Positions 9,088 through 19,065 of a DNA stretch of 64,000 nt are shown in pieces. A program made the position numbers and the translations under genes. This DNA is from Thalassomonas sp. M1454 (GTDB taxonomy: Bacteria; Pseudomonadota; Gammaproteobacteria; Enterobacterales; Alteromonadaceae): contig NZ_VKDD01000009.1 of NCBI RefSeq assembly GCF_007097525.1, positions 124,001 to 188,000 of the forward strand. Direction: 5' to 3'. Position 1 is the first letter of the stretch, and every line of letters begins with the position of its first letter. The notes below the pieces were generated by a model. It saw only the letters and a program-made list of their open reading frames with translations. It did no database searches and was not told the DNA's origin.

Positions 9088-10446
9088 ATGCCGGATACAT
9101 CTGAACAAGAAATAAGTCAAAAACGTTTACTCGAAATCAATACCGCTTTGCAAAGCGGTATGTTTGTGTATGTGCGTAAAATGTTCCAGAATATGCCCGC
9201 CTTTGATATTGCCTTACTATTAGAATCCTCCCCCGCTCGTAGCAGAAATATTTTATGGCAACTTACCGATCCTGATTTACACGGTGAGATCCTAGAAGAG
9301 CTTTCAGAAGAAGTTCGTAAAGGCATTCTTAAAGATATGCAGCCTGAAAAGGTTGCTGCTGTCGTCGAAGGCATGGATATAGATGACCTTGCCGAAGTTT
9401 TAAGAACACTACCAGATTCTGTCTATCAAGAAGTACTTAACTCGATGGACAGTCAAGATAGAACGCGAGTTGAACAAGCTCTATCTTATGAGGAAGACAC
9501 CGCCGGCGGTATCATGAATACAGATACCATCACGGTAAGGCCAGACGTAACCGTTGATGTGGTATTACGTTATTTACGACTTAGAGGTGACTTACCCGAC
9601 GCAACAGATTCACTTTATGTAGTGGCTCGTAATGATAAATTTGTTGGCTCGGTAACCTTAGCTAAGCTCATTACCGCAGCACCTGAACAATCCATCGAAG
9701 ATATCACAGATTACGATACGGTTCCGATCCCTGCAGAAATGGATGAGACCGAAGTTGCTACACTGTTTGAGCGTCATGATTGGTTGTCAGCCCCTGTTAT
9801 TGATGACAGCGGTCGCCTACTTGGCCGTATCACCATTGATGACGTTATTGATGTTATCCGTGAAGATGCCGAGCACTCGATGATGAGTATGGCTGGTTTA
9901 GATGACGAAGCTGATACTTTCGCTCCTGTACTAAAAAGTACCCAGCAACGCTCTATTTGGCTAGGCGTTAACTTATTTACTGCATTAGCTGCGGTTATGG
10001 TTTCTAGCTTTTTCGAAGATATATTAGCGCAAATGGCTATTTTAGCGGTACTTAACACCTTAGTACCAAGTATGGGTGGCGTAGCTGGTGGACAAACATT
10101 AACTCTGGTTATTCGTGGTATGGCTCTAGGTCATATCGGTGATAATAATGCTCGTGCCATATTAACCAAAGAATTAGCTATCGGCTTTTTAAACGGCTTA
10201 ATTTGGGCAATATTTATTGCTGGTATAGTTGCTATATGGAAGCAAGATTTAACCTTAGGTGGGATCATAGCATTCGCGATGTTAATGAACTTAACCGCTG
10301 CAGGTATTGCAGGGGTGACCATACCGCTATTTTTAAAGAAACTAAATATAGATCCTGCTCTAGCAGGTAGTGTAATTCTTACTACGGTTACTGATGTAGT
10401 GGGTATATTTGCTTTCTTAGGTACGGCAACCTTACTGTTAGGCTAG
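9088..10446 (+). CDS. mgtE: Magnesium transporter MgtE
   Basis: 452 residues: the N-terminal helical domain (about 25-130), a CBS pair (about 135-260, with DATDSLYVVARNDKFVG and DWLSAPVIDDSGRLLGRI), a plug helix, and five membrane segments (about 290-450) including the family motif NTLVPSMGGVAGGQTLTLVIRG. MgtE is a Mg2+-gated channel in the inner membrane; the cytoplasmic domains sense Mg2+. It stands alone between the npr hairpin and the repeat at 10483. Only about 85 bp lie upstream and I see no Mg2+ riboswitch there. Confidence 0.96.
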   Translation: MPDTSEQEISQKRLLEINTALQSGMFVYVRKMFQNMPAFDIALLLESSPARSRNILWQLTDPDLHGEILEELSEEVRKGILKDMQPEKVAAVVEGMDIDDLAEVLRTLPDSVYQEVLNSMDSQDRTRVEQALSYEEDTAGGIMNTDTITVRPDVTVDVVLRYLRLRGDLPDATDSLYVVARNDKFVGSVTLAKLITAAPEQSIEDITDYDTVPIPAEMDETEVATLFERHDWLSAPVIDDSGRLLGRITIDDVIDVIREDAEHSMMSMAGLDDEADTFAPVLKSTQQRSIWLGVNLFTALAAVMVSSFFEDILAQMAILAVLNTLVPSMGGVAGGQTLTLVIRGMALGHIGDNNARAILTKELAIGFLNGLIWAIFIAGIVAIWKQDLTLGGIIAFAMLMNLTAAGIAGVTIPLFLKKLNIDPALAGSVILTTVTDVVGIFAFLGTATLLLG

Positions 10447-10482
10447 TAAAAGTATACCAGCTTCCAGTCACAAACAAGTACA

Positions 10483-10612
10483 CCGTCATCCTGTGCGAGC
10501 CTAAGCGAGACACGGGATCTCCATAATTCACAGCCTATCTATATAAAATTTTTCAAATCACAGCACGCGTCAGGAGGTCCCTGATGTCGCTAGTGCTCCT
10601 CAAGGATGACGG
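10483..10612. repeat. Palindromic dispersed-repeat-like element with CCGTCATCC / GGATGACGG ends
   Basis: A 130-bp non-coding block after mgtE ends in perfect 9-bp inverted repeats (10483-10491 and 10604-10612). Inside, CGGGATCTCC near 10513 faces GGAGGTCCCT near 10573 as an imperfect inverted pair. The GC content is higher than the surroundings. The CGTCATCC...GGATGACG form resembles short intergenic repeat families seen in many proteobacterial genomes. I can see one copy only, so the repeat status is inference. Confidence 0.6.
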
Positions 10613-10694
10613 CGCTTTTTATAAGGTTGGGTGTTCACAGTTTATTACCCCTCCAGTAAACTGTGTATTATTAGAACATCACTTTCATTAAACA

Positions 10695-10723
10695 AAAAAT
10701 AGGAACCTAAGGTTCCTATTTTT
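10695..10723. terminator. Bidirectional terminator between mgtE and pmbA
   Basis: A 13-bp perfect stem (10695-10707 with 10711-10723, AAAAATAGGAACC and its complement) and a 3-base loop. It has A-run on the left and T-run on the right, so it can stop transcripts from both converging genes. Confidence 0.9.
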
Positions 10724-10744
10724 CATTGCGTGATGGTTAACTAA

Positions 10745-12088
10745 TTACTGACCAGAAACCTGCATTTCTTCAATAATAATTGAGCCCGTTCTTATGCTGC
10801 CACGCTCATCAAAATCGGCACCTGTTGCTACGACTGATTTAAAGATATCCTTTAAATTGCCAGCAATAGTAATTTCAGCAACTGGGTATGCTATTTCACC
10901 ATTTTCCACCCAAAAACCTGCCGCACCACGAGAGTAGTCGCCATTGACAACATTAACGCCTTGGCCCATTAACTCAGTCACTAACAAACCAGTACCTAAA
11001 GTTTTTAACATTGCATCAAAGTCGCCACCATTAGCAGAGATTTGCCAGTTATGAATACCGCCAGCATTACCTGTTGTAGTTAAACCTAATTTGCGAGCTG
11101 AATAGCTAGTTAATAGGTACGACTGTAATACACCGTCGGTGATAATTTCTCGATCATGGGTAGCAACACCTTCACTATCAAAAGACGAACTCGCTAGTCC
11201 TTTTAGTAAATGTGGTCGCTCAGATATATTTAAATGTGATGAAAAAACATCTTTACCGATTGAGTTAAGTAAAAATGAAGAATCACGATATAAGTTTCCA
11301 CCACTAATAGCCGAGATAAAGTGGCCAAATAAACTATTGGCTATATCGGCACGAAACATAACAGGCACTTTACCAGTAGCAAGCTTTTGGCTACCTAGAC
11401 GACTCACAGCAGCTTTTGCAGACTCAACACCAACTATTTTAGGGGCTGTTAATTCATTATAATCTCGACTTACCGCATAACTGTAATCTCTTTGCATGTC
11501 ATCGTCTTGTGAAGCTATCATCATACAACTTAAGCTGTGTCGAGTACTTGGGTAACCAACTAATTGACCATGGCTGTTACCATATACCTTAAAGCCTTCA
11601 TAACTGGCAAAATTAGCACCGTCAGAGTTTGTTAAACGCTTGTCATGCTCTAATGCCGCCATTTCAGCTTCGGTTGCTATGGCAATGGCTTTTTCTGTTG
11701 AAATATCCGCTGGGTGATATAAATCTAGATCTTTAACTGTATAAGCTAATAATTCTTTATCTGCTAATCCTGAGAATTCATCAACTGATGTGTATTTAGC
11801 AATATTAATCGCGGCCTGAACCGATTGCTCTAGCGCTTGCTCAGATAAATCAGCCGTTGAAGCTGAGCCCTTACGCCCTTCTTTATAAACCGTTAACCCT
11901 AACGCTCCATCATTGGTAAACTCTACCGTGTCGACTTCACCAAGACGAGTTGAAACACTCAATCCTTGCTGCTTACTCATTGATACTTCAACGCTATCTG
12001 CGCCCAACTTTGTAGCAAGTTCTAAAACTTTCGCAACGCGTTCTTTTACTTGCGAAATTGAGTTATCCATTGATTCTATTTTGGCCAT
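10745..12088 (-). CDS. pmbA: Metalloprotease PmbA/TldE subunit
   Basis: 447 residues, near E. coli PmbA (450). Conserved blocks include VSTRLGEVDTVEFTNDGALG (about 49-68), GSASTADLS, and a C-terminal GDYSRGAAGFWVENGEI. The family forms the TldD/TldE protease; TldD carries the zinc site and TldE lacks it, and here too no HExxxH is present. The pair matures peptides such as microcin B17 and degrades CcdA in E. coli. The ATG at 12070 is an alternative start. Its partner tldD is 780 bp away with yjgA between them. Confidence 0.94.
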   Translation of the reverse strand: MAKIESMDNSISQVKERVAKVLELATKLGADSVEVSMSKQQGLSVSTRLGEVDTVEFTNDGALGLTVYKEGRKGSASTADLSEQALEQSVQAAINIAKYTSVDEFSGLADKELLAYTVKDLDLYHPADISTEKAIAIATEAEMAALEHDKRLTNSDGANFASYEGFKVYGNSHGQLVGYPSTRHSLSCMMIASQDDDMQRDYSYAVSRDYNELTAPKIVGVESAKAAVSRLGSQKLATGKVPVMFRADIANSLFGHFISAISGGNLYRDSSFLLNSIGKDVFSSHLNISERPHLLKGLASSSFDSEGVATHDREIITDGVLQSYLLTSYSARKLGLTTTGNAGGIHNWQISANGGDFDAMLKTLGTGLLVTELMGQGVNVVNGDYSRGAAGFWVENGEIAYPVAEITIAGNLKDIFKSVVATGADFDERGSIRTGSIIIEEMQVSGQ

Positions 12089-12237
12089 AATTACTTTTCA
12101 GAAAACAGGCTGCATTTTATTAACACGAAAAAATACAGCGCTTAAATTAATAATATGGTTAGCATATCACACAGCTTGAATAAGTGGATTAAAATACGTC
12201 TGTTAATGGTGTATAATTAGCGCAACATCATTTAAAT

Positions 12238-12777
12238 ATGCAGAAGAGTATGCGCAAAAAACCTGTTGAACCAATTGAAGATGAAGAAATCATCTATGTA
12301 AGCCGAGCTGAGTTGAAAAAAGATGCTAGAGAAATTCAGCAACTTGCATCAGATCTTGCAGACTTAAAAGTAGCACAAAGGGAAAAACTTCCTTTAAACG
12401 AAGAAATCGATGCGGCTCTACGTTTAGCAGATAAAATTAAAGGCAAACATGATGCCTATAGCCGTAACATACGTTTTTTAGCTAAGTTATTGGCAGAAGT
12501 AGATATTGAAGCTATTAAGTCTGGTTTAGATAAGATTAACAATAAACATTCTTACGAAAAGCATAAGATCTCTATTTTAGATGACCTACGTAATGAGCTT
12601 ATCGCTCAGGGCAATGATAAAATTGAAGAGCTTTTAGCTGAATATGAAGGTTTTGAACGCCAGCGTTTACGCCAACTTGTCCGCCAAGCAGCAAAAGAAG
12701 TTAAAACTGAAAAGCTTGGGAAAAGCTACAAAGAACTATTTAAATACTTAAAAGAAAATGTAACTTTTGAAATTTAA
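12238..12777 (+). CDS. darP: Ribosome-associated protein YjgA / DarP
   Basis: 179 residues, charged and helical, with EDEEIIYVSRAELKKDAREIQ near the start and the C-terminal block ERQRLRQLVRQAAKEVK typical of the YjgA (DUF615) family. In E. coli it acts in late 50S subunit assembly. It is divergent from pmbA, the same pair as in E. coli. A start at 12250 (MRKKPVEP) is also possible and has a better-placed GAAGAG upstream. Confidence 0.93.
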   Translation: MQKSMRKKPVEPIEDEEIIYVSRAELKKDAREIQQLASDLADLKVAQREKLPLNEEIDAALRLADKIKGKHDAYSRNIRFLAKLLAEVDIEAIKSGLDKINNKHSYEKHKISILDDLRNELIAQGNDKIEELLAEYEGFERQRLRQLVRQAAKEVKTEKLGKSYKELFKYLKENVTFEI

Positions 12778-12808
12778 GTTTAGCTAAACTTACTTTGAAT
12801 CGAAAACT

Positions 12809-12840
12809 AAAAAGCAGAGTGATAATTACTCTGCTTTTTT
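12809..12840. terminator. Terminator between yjgA and tldD
   Basis: A 12-bp perfect stem (12809-12820 with 12828-12839), loop GATAATT, T-run to the right and A-run to the left. It can serve both convergent genes. Confidence 0.9.
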
Positions 12841-12866
12841 GTTTTAGGCTGCCCTAATAGAATAAG

Positions 12867-14306
12867 CTACTGAGTGCCGCCAATGGTCATTTCATCAACT
12901 TTCAGTGTGGGCTGGCCAACACCTACCGGTATACTTTGACCATCTTTACCACAAACACCAACGCCGCTATCTAATGATAAATCATTGCCAACCATACTTA
13001 CCTTCAGCATAGCTTCAGGACCATTACCAATTAATGTTGCGCCTTTAACTGGTGCGGTAATTTTGCCATCCTCAATCAAATAAGCCTCGGCAGTTGTAAA
13101 TACAAATTTACCAGAGGTAATATCAACCTGGCCGCCAGCAAAGTTAGGTGCATAAATGCCTTTTTTAACTGATTTGATAATATCATCAGGTTCATACTCA
13201 CCGGCTAACATATAAGTATTAGTCATGCGTGGCATAGGTAAATGAGCGTAAGATTCACGGCGGCCATTACCTGTTGGTTTAACTCCCATTAACGACGCAT
13301 TGTGCTTATCTTGCATATAACCTTTAAGGATACCTTTCTCGATCAGTACATTGTATTGCCCTGGCGTACCTTCATCATCTATAGCGACAGAGCCTCGACG
13401 ATCGTTTAAGGTACCATCATCAACAATTGTACAATGCTCTGACGCCACTTTCTGGCCAACTTTACCTGAAAACGCAGAAGCGCCTTTACGGTTAAAGTCA
13501 CCTTCTAAGCCATGACCAACCGCTTCATGTAATAACACCCCAGGCCAACCTGATCCTAATACTACAGGTAACATGCCTGCAGGTGCGTCAATTGCGTCTA
13601 AGTTAACTAGAGCTTGCCTTACCGCTTCTTCAGCGTAGTGACAAAAACGAGTCTTGCCATGTTCAACATCAAAAAAGTAACTATAACCGGTACGAGCACC
13701 GCCACCAGAACTGCCTCGTTCGCGGCGACCGCCTTGCTCAACTAATACTGAACAATTTAAGCGAACTAAAGGGCGAATATCAGTAGCGAAAGTGCCGTCA
13801 CTTGCTGCAACTAAGATCTTCTCATAAACGCCAGACAAGCTAACAATAACTTGTTTAACACGAGAATCGTGGGCTCGAGCATGCGCTTCAACTTCGTGTA
13901 ATAGATTAATTTTTTGTTCTTGGCTTAATGTCGATAAAGGGTCAATTTCAGTATATAACTGAATATCACTTTGACGACTAAATGCTTTAACGCTTTGTGT
14001 TTTATCGTCTTGCACTATACCCCGTGCAGCAGTGGCTGCTTGCATTAAAGCGTGGGCGTTTATGTCATCAGAATAAGCAAAACCGGTTTTTTCACCACTA
14101 ATAGCTCGAACCCCAACACCGCGTTCGATATTATACGAACCATCTTTGACGATACCATCTTCTAACATCCATGATTCATGGCTCGACGATTGGAAATATA
14201 AGTCGGCAAAATCGATATTGCGCTGACAAATGTGGGCTAATGTTTGGTTTAAATCTTCTTGCCCTAACTGGCAAGCTGTAAGTAATTCTTGTTCAACAAG
14301 ATTCAT
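12867..14306 (-). CDS. tldD: Metalloprotease TldD, catalytic subunit
   Basis: 479 residues (E. coli 481). The zinc site [11 protein letters not shown] lies at 260-270, giving the family HExxxH. The C-terminal glycine-rich part contains [26 protein letters not shown]. It forms a heterodimer with PmbA/TldE. It is the last gene of the block nit-tldD downstream of yhdP, 11 bp after the nitrilase-family gene. Confidence 0.97.
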   Translation of the reverse strand: MNLVEQELLTACQLGQEDLNQTLAHICQRNIDFADLYFQSSSHESWMLEDGIVKDGSYNIERGVGVRAISGEKTGFAYSDDINAHALMQAATAARGIVQDDKTQSVKAFSRQSDIQLYTEIDPLSTLSQEQKINLLHEVEAHARAHDSRVKQVIVSLSGVYEKILVAASDGTFATDIRPLVRLNCSVLVEQGGRRERGSSGGGARTGYSYFFDVEHGKTRFCHYAEEAVRQALVNLDAIDAPAGMLPVVLGSGWPGVLLHEAVGHGLEGDFNRKGASAFSGKVGQKVASEHCTIVDDGTLNDRRGSVAIDDEGTPGQYNVLIEKGILKGYMQDKHNASLMGVKPTGNGRRESYAHLPMPRMTNTYMLAGEYEPDDIIKSVKKGIYAPNFAGGQVDITSGKFVFTTAEAYLIEDGKITAPVKGATLIGNGPEAMLKVSMVGNDLSLDSGVGVCGKDGQSIPVGVGQPTLKVDEMTIGGTQ

Positions 14307-14317
14307 TATAAATACCG

Positions 14318-15175
14318 TTACTTATTCAAAGTTACTGAAAATTGATTATGTTCGTTTACCGGAATATCTGCTCGGACTTTACTAATGAGCTCAGGCTCAA
14401 GTTCAACGCTGATATAACCAGTACCTTCTTCTTTTATGGCAACAATCTCACCCCAAGGGTTAACTATCATTGAATGCCCGTATGTTTCTTTACCATTTTG
14501 ATGGGTGCCAACTTGGCCAGCGGCAACCATATAGACTTGGTTTTCGATTGCCCTAGCTTGCAGTAAAGCCTGCCAATGAGCTCGACCTGTTACTTTGGTA
14601 AAAGCCGCTGAGTTAGCAATAACATTAGCACCTTTTCCCCTTAGGGCTCTATATAGCTCAGGAAACCTTAAATCATAACAAACAGTCATTCCTAGCTTTA
14701 TATTATCTAGTTGACTGATAACAACCTTTTCACCAGGAACAGTAAATAAGGATTCACGATATGATTTTTTATTATCGTTAACATCAACATCAAATAAATG
14801 AATTTTTTGATAATCATCCAACAACTCACCTTGAGGACCAAATAATAAGTTACTAGCTGAAAACTTATTGTCCACATTAGTATTTAATGGAATAGTGCCT
14901 GCTGATAAATAGATGGAGAACTCTTTAGCCAATTGCGCTAGGCTTTCTTGCATATGACCAGTGCCTAAATCTTCACTAATACTTAATTGGTCTTTATCCC
15001 GGCCACCAAAATAAAGGCAAGCCTCAGGCAAAACCACTAAATGTTCTGGGTTATGGCCATATTCATTTGTTAAGTTTTCTAATATTGCACGTATTGCCTG
15101 TAAATTCTCATCGACATCAGGTACTGAATGCATTTGAATTGCTGTAAGTCTAGCTTTGCTTTTGCTGGTAGACAT
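14318..15175 (-). CDS. Carbon-nitrogen hydrolase (nitrilase superfamily, Nit2-like)
   Basis: 285 residues with the Glu-Lys-Cys triad of the nitrilase superfamily: Glu51 in [12 protein letters not shown], Lys124 in [11 protein letters not shown], and Cys166 in [15 protein letters not shown]. This subset resembles Nit1/Nit2 amidases that remove deaminated glutathione or omega-amides; the exact substrate cannot be read from sequence. The start codon overlaps the yhdP stop by one base (TAATG), so it is translationally coupled with yhdP. Confidence 0.9.
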   Translation of the reverse strand: MSTSKSKARLTAIQMHSVPDVDENLQAIRAILENLTNEYGHNPEHLVVLPEACLYFGGRDKDQLSISEDLGTGHMQESLAQLAKEFSIYLSAGTIPLNTNVDNKFSASNLLFGPQGELLDDYQKIHLFDVDVNDNKKSYRESLFTVPGEKVVISQLDNIKLGMTVCYDLRFPELYRALRGKGANVIANSAAFTKVTGRAHWQALLQARAIENQVYMVAAGQVGTHQNGKETYGHSMIVNPWGEIVAIKEEGTGYISVELEPELISKVRADIPVNEHNQFSVTLNK

Positions 15176-18100
15176 TATTGACCTCCGCTTTGATTCGGTT
15201 CAGGCACCGCATCGGGTTTACTTTTGCCAACATTAATATCTCGGCTCTTACGGTCTACCTCTTTAAAATTAGGTTCATCAACCGTGCCGGTTAACTCAAA
15301 GTTTATTACCGATATAACTTCTGCTTTCTCAATCACTTTATCGGCAACCAGTGCGGCAATTCCAACCACAGGGTTTACCATCCATGAGACAATCACAGGC
15401 AAACTTGAAGTTACCTTAGGAGCAAACGACATCTTATAATCGAGCTGATTATTAACTAAGTTAGTATTACCTTGCACTTTTAACTTGCCCGCTGTTGCGT
15501 CAACCTCAACGTCATCGGTATAGATAACGCCATCAACTACGGTAAAGTTACCTTTCATATCTTCATAGAACATACCGTTAGAGAATATATCTCTAAAGTC
15601 CAAACTTAACTTTCTTACTAAAGATTGGAAGCTGAAAATTGACAGTAAACGAGCGCCTTTATCATCGACATCAGCAAGATAACCATCGTCGAGTTTAACG
15701 TTTAACTGACCATTTAACGAAGCAAAATTAAATTGCTGTGGATCACCCTGCCAGTTCAAATCAAAATTACTGGTTAAGCCACTGTCTTTTATTCCTGATT
15801 CTAAATCAAAGGCTTCAATTTCTTTTTCTAAGTCATTAGTTTTAAATATGCCCTGAATAGATGTTGTATTTTGCGTAGGATCTTTAAGCCAATTACCAGT
15901 AAAGTTAACTTCGTTGCCTTTTCTTTTAGCAATAAACTCTGTTAGCTCAACGCTATTAATAGCGTTTCTAGCAAGGGTGAAATTAACCTCACCAAAATCT
16001 AACATACTGTACTTACAACTCTTACAATAAAACTTAATCGGCGGAATATCATCAGGTAATAATGTCGACCCTACCGGCTCAGCTGTATCAGCTGTATCTG
16101 TGCTGTTTTCATCGTTAGTGTCATTTTTTACCTGCTCGATAAGGTGAATAAAGTCGGCATCCACTTCCAAGCCTTTTGTCTTAAAGTCATGGTAAAATTT
16201 AAAGCGACTGCGAATTTGATCGGTATTGAGCTGTAATACCCAAGAGTTAGTTCGATTGAGTAAATTAAATGATATATCGGTGATTTGTTGCCCATAAAAA
16301 TCAGCACCAAATAAACTGCCTCTAATTCGCTCTGGAATGCCTATTAATGGTTTACTTGCGGCATCGGCTAAGCTTGGATCAGATTCTGGGATACTATCAA
16401 TAATATTAAAGACAAGTTCATGCCACTGTTGATAATTTATCTGGGCTAAATTTGTGGTTATATGAAAACCTGAAATAGGTAACAGCATAGCTTCATCACC
16501 TAACACTAGGTGCGAGCGTGTAAACGCAGTTTGTTGATGATTCAAGCTACCATAAAAGTGCAGATTATTACCCAGCTTTGCCTCTATCATCGAATGCTCT
16601 TCATCACCACTAACATTAGCGCTAAGCTTAACCATAGTACCAATAGTTTTATCATATGGTTGCGGTAATAACAGTTGCGCATTAACTAAATCCGAGTTTA
16701 GGTCGACCTTATAACTAAACGGCCCATCATCTGGCACATTAATATTTAGTTTACCCTGCCAATCTAATTTACCATCAACATAAGACTTTAAAGGGTCAGG
16801 GATTTGTCCCAAATAATGATTAGGTTGCCACTGACCATCTAGGTCGATACTAAGTTTATAAGCATCATTTTGATGGTAGCCATTAACATTCATCGCAATT
16901 GGCAAACCACGCCAAATAACATTAAAATCTTTGGTGGTTATTTTTTCATTTACAAAGGTTAATTGGCCACTTATTTGTTTAAACTCCATTTCAGGAGCTG
17001 ATAGAAAAACCTGATTGTCGTTTAAATCAATAACCCCTTTTGCCACCGTGTTATCAGTATCGGCAAGAGGCACATCTAAAGCAAAGCTACCATTAACCAA
17101 TCCTTGTGGACCAATAAACTCGAGTACTTTACCGACACTATCGGCCATCGGACTGGCAAGCATAAGATTTTGAATATCACTAACTTGTGCAGTAACAGGC
17201 GCGCGAACGGTAAGAATAGACTCACCGCTAAGTGATTCAATACCAACAACAACATCTTTGGTATTAACACCGTTTAAGTCACCATCATTAGCAGTGATTA
17301 GCATCGAATCATTGGTAAAGTTTAAGTTTACATCGCCACCAGTAATTGCTGGCCACCCCTCAACAAACTCATATTCAGCTTGTTCAAGATCGGCATCAAC
17401 AACAAAAATCCCGCTATTATCGATAAATGGAAAATTAGACACTGGGCCATTAAATAACACAGCAACCTGTTTGCCTTGGCCGGATTTTATTGCCGCATTT
17501 AAATAATCAACCAAGCTATCCGACATAATTGATAGAGGTAAATAGTATTGCGCTTGGTCAGCTTGAGCACGGTCTAGGTAAGCAAAGATGCCTAATTCAC
17601 CAGAGCCATTTTCAGGTTGAAAGTATTGAACTGAACCTTGTAAGTTAAGTTCATCTGATGAAAGGCCGATATCTTTAACAGCAAGAGTCCATGTAGAGTC
17701 ATTCCAATAGGCATTAACTTCTGCGTTTAAATCATTAAAAGGTATAGGGCGAGAAAAGTGCTGATTAAAATCTAATGCTGAATTTTTCGCATTGATGTTT
17801 AACGCCAGTTTATTTTCAGCATAAAGTACCTCACCACTAACACCACTTATGCCAGGTATATTATTTGCGTACTGCCAAGCTAAGCTATTTAAATCAACTT
17901 TTGCTTGTATGCCATCAAGCGTCGTTTTTAAGTGGATATTTTCTAAGTCACCACTTAAATGTAGTTTGGAAAACTCAGCTAACGTCGGAAAGTTCTCTTC
18001 GAGAATGGGGTATAACTGCCAGAGATTATCAAGAGATACGGCTGAAATATAAGATTCGATTGAATCACGTTGATACTGTGTTTGAATATAAAACTCAGTC

Positions 18101-19065
18101 CAAGGAGTACCATTAAAGTCAACTTCAATATTTGAAGATTGCGCAAAGAAATTAGACGTTAGACCATCACGGTATAAGCTAACATGAGCTTTAGGAATAG
18201 TTAATTTATGCTGCTGTTCAAAGCTCAACCAAGAGAAAGATGTTTCGCCAAGAGCTAACTCAATATTGGTTAAGCTACCTTGATTAATTTGCACCCAAGA
18301 CTGAAAGTTAATGTTTGAGCCAATTTGATCATGCTTATCGCCCAACAACTTAATAAACCAACCGGTTAAATCTATATTATTACCTTCAATATAAATTTGG
18401 CCATTTAAGTCACTTAACACGGTACCGTTTAATTCAACAACAAGCTTGGCAGTATCTTGGGATAAGCCATCGATTTCTATTTTACCTATACCTTTGTGAC
18501 TCGTGCCATCATTATGCCAAGCTAACTTACTGATATTAAATGTGCGTTTTTTGAGAGAGTTTTTAATAATGATTTTACTATCAAGTACTGAAAAACGCTT
18601 AATTTGTTGCAACAACAGATCTGAAATAATATCTAAATCTTCTGCGGTTTGAGTGCTTTGTGTTTGACTGCCTGCGGTTAGTTGGCTTTGATCTAGATTG
18701 ATCAATGCTCCAACTAAAGTTAAATTTTTAGCTTTAACTTTTTGAGCTTGAACGCTTCCCCAAAAATCTAAGCCGAGGTTAACTTCTTCAACACTAATAT
18801 TTAATGAAGAAGAATTTGATAATACGACATCTCTTACAACTAAGGTTGGGCCAAAGTTGCGCCAGCCAGCTGAAAGCTCACCGATTTCAATATCGCCCTC
18901 ATATGCAGAGTTTATGTACTCCTCTACATCTTCCTTATAATTATCAGCATAAGGCAAAAGAATACGTGCAGCACTTAACAGAACAGCGAATACTACCAAT
19001 AGAATAGCTAAGGTTTTATAAAGGCGGCTAAGCCAAGTATTAGCGTGTCCCCAAAAAGTTTTCAC
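15175..19065 (-). CDS. yhdP: AsmA-like phospholipid transport protein YhdP
   Basis: 1296 residues. One N-terminal membrane segment (about 17-33) is followed by a very long beta-rich periplasmic part with AsmA/DUF3971 character (RILLPYADNYKEDVEEYI at about 31-48) and the C-terminal AsmA block. Proteins of this family form a hydrophobic groove and, with TamB and YdbH in E. coli, carry phospholipids between membranes. The start is GTG at 19065, overlapping the rng stop (TAGTG). The order rng-yhdP-tldD matches E. coli apart from the inserted nitrilase gene. Confidence 0.94.
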   Translation of the reverse strand: MKTFWGHANTWLSRLYKTLAILLVVFAVLLSAARILLPYADNYKEDVEEYINSAYEGDIEIGELSAGWRNFGPTLVVRDVVLSNSSSLNISVEEVNLGLDFWGSVQAQKVKAKNLTLVGALINLDQSQLTAGSQTQSTQTAEDLDIISDLLLQQIKRFSVLDSKIIIKNSLKKRTFNISKLAWHNDGTSHKGIGKIEIDGLSQDTAKLVVELNGTVLSDLNGQIYIEGNNIDLTGWFIKLLGDKHDQIGSNINFQSWVQINQGSLTNIELALGETSFSWLSFEQQHKLTIPKAHVSLYRDGLTSNFFAQSSNIEVDFNGTPWTEFYIQTQYQRDSIESYISAVSLDNLWQLYPILEENFPTLAEFSKLHLSGDLENIHLKTTLDGIQAKVDLNSLAWQYANNIPGISGVSGEVLYAENKLALNINAKNSALDFNQHFSRPIPFNDLNAEVNAYWNDSTWTLAVKDIGLSSDELNLQGSVQYFQPENGSGELGIFAYLDRAQADQAQYYLPLSIMSDSLVDYLNAAIKSGQGKQVAVLFNGPVSNFPFIDNSGIFVVDADLEQAEYEFVEGWPAITGGDVNLNFTNDSMLITANDGDLNGVNTKDVVVGIESLSGESILTVRAPVTAQVSDIQNLMLASPMADSVGKVLEFIGPQGLVNGSFALDVPLADTDNTVAKGVIDLNDNQVFLSAPEMEFKQISGQLTFVNEKITTKDFNVIWRGLPIAMNVNGYHQNDAYKLSIDLDGQWQPNHYLGQIPDPLKSYVDGKLDWQGKLNINVPDDGPFSYKVDLNSDLVNAQLLLPQPYDKTIGTMVKLSANVSGDEEHSMIEAKLGNNLHFYGSLNHQQTAFTRSHLVLGDEAMLLPISGFHITTNLAQINYQQWHELVFNIIDSIPESDPSLADAASKPLIGIPERIRGSLFGADFYGQQITDISFNLLNRTNSWVLQLNTDQIRSRFKFYHDFKTKGLEVDADFIHLIEQVKNDTNDENSTDTADTAEPVGSTLLPDDIPPIKFYCKSCKYSMLDFGEVNFTLARNAINSVELTEFIAKRKGNEVNFTGNWLKDPTQNTTSIQGIFKTNDLEKEIEAFDLESGIKDSGLTSNFDLNWQGDPQQFNFASLNGQLNVKLDDGYLADVDDKGARLLSIFSFQSLVRKLSLDFRDIFSNGMFYEDMKGNFTVVDGVIYTDDVEVDATAGKLKVQGNTNLVNNQLDYKMSFAPKVTSSLPVIVSWMVNPVVGIAALVADKVIEKAEVISVINFELTGTVDEPNFKEVDRKSRDINVGKSKPDAVPEPNQSGGQ

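Noticed and set aside
10483-10612. CRISPR or REP array
   Set aside because: There is a single unit with inverted, not direct, repeats and no spacers.
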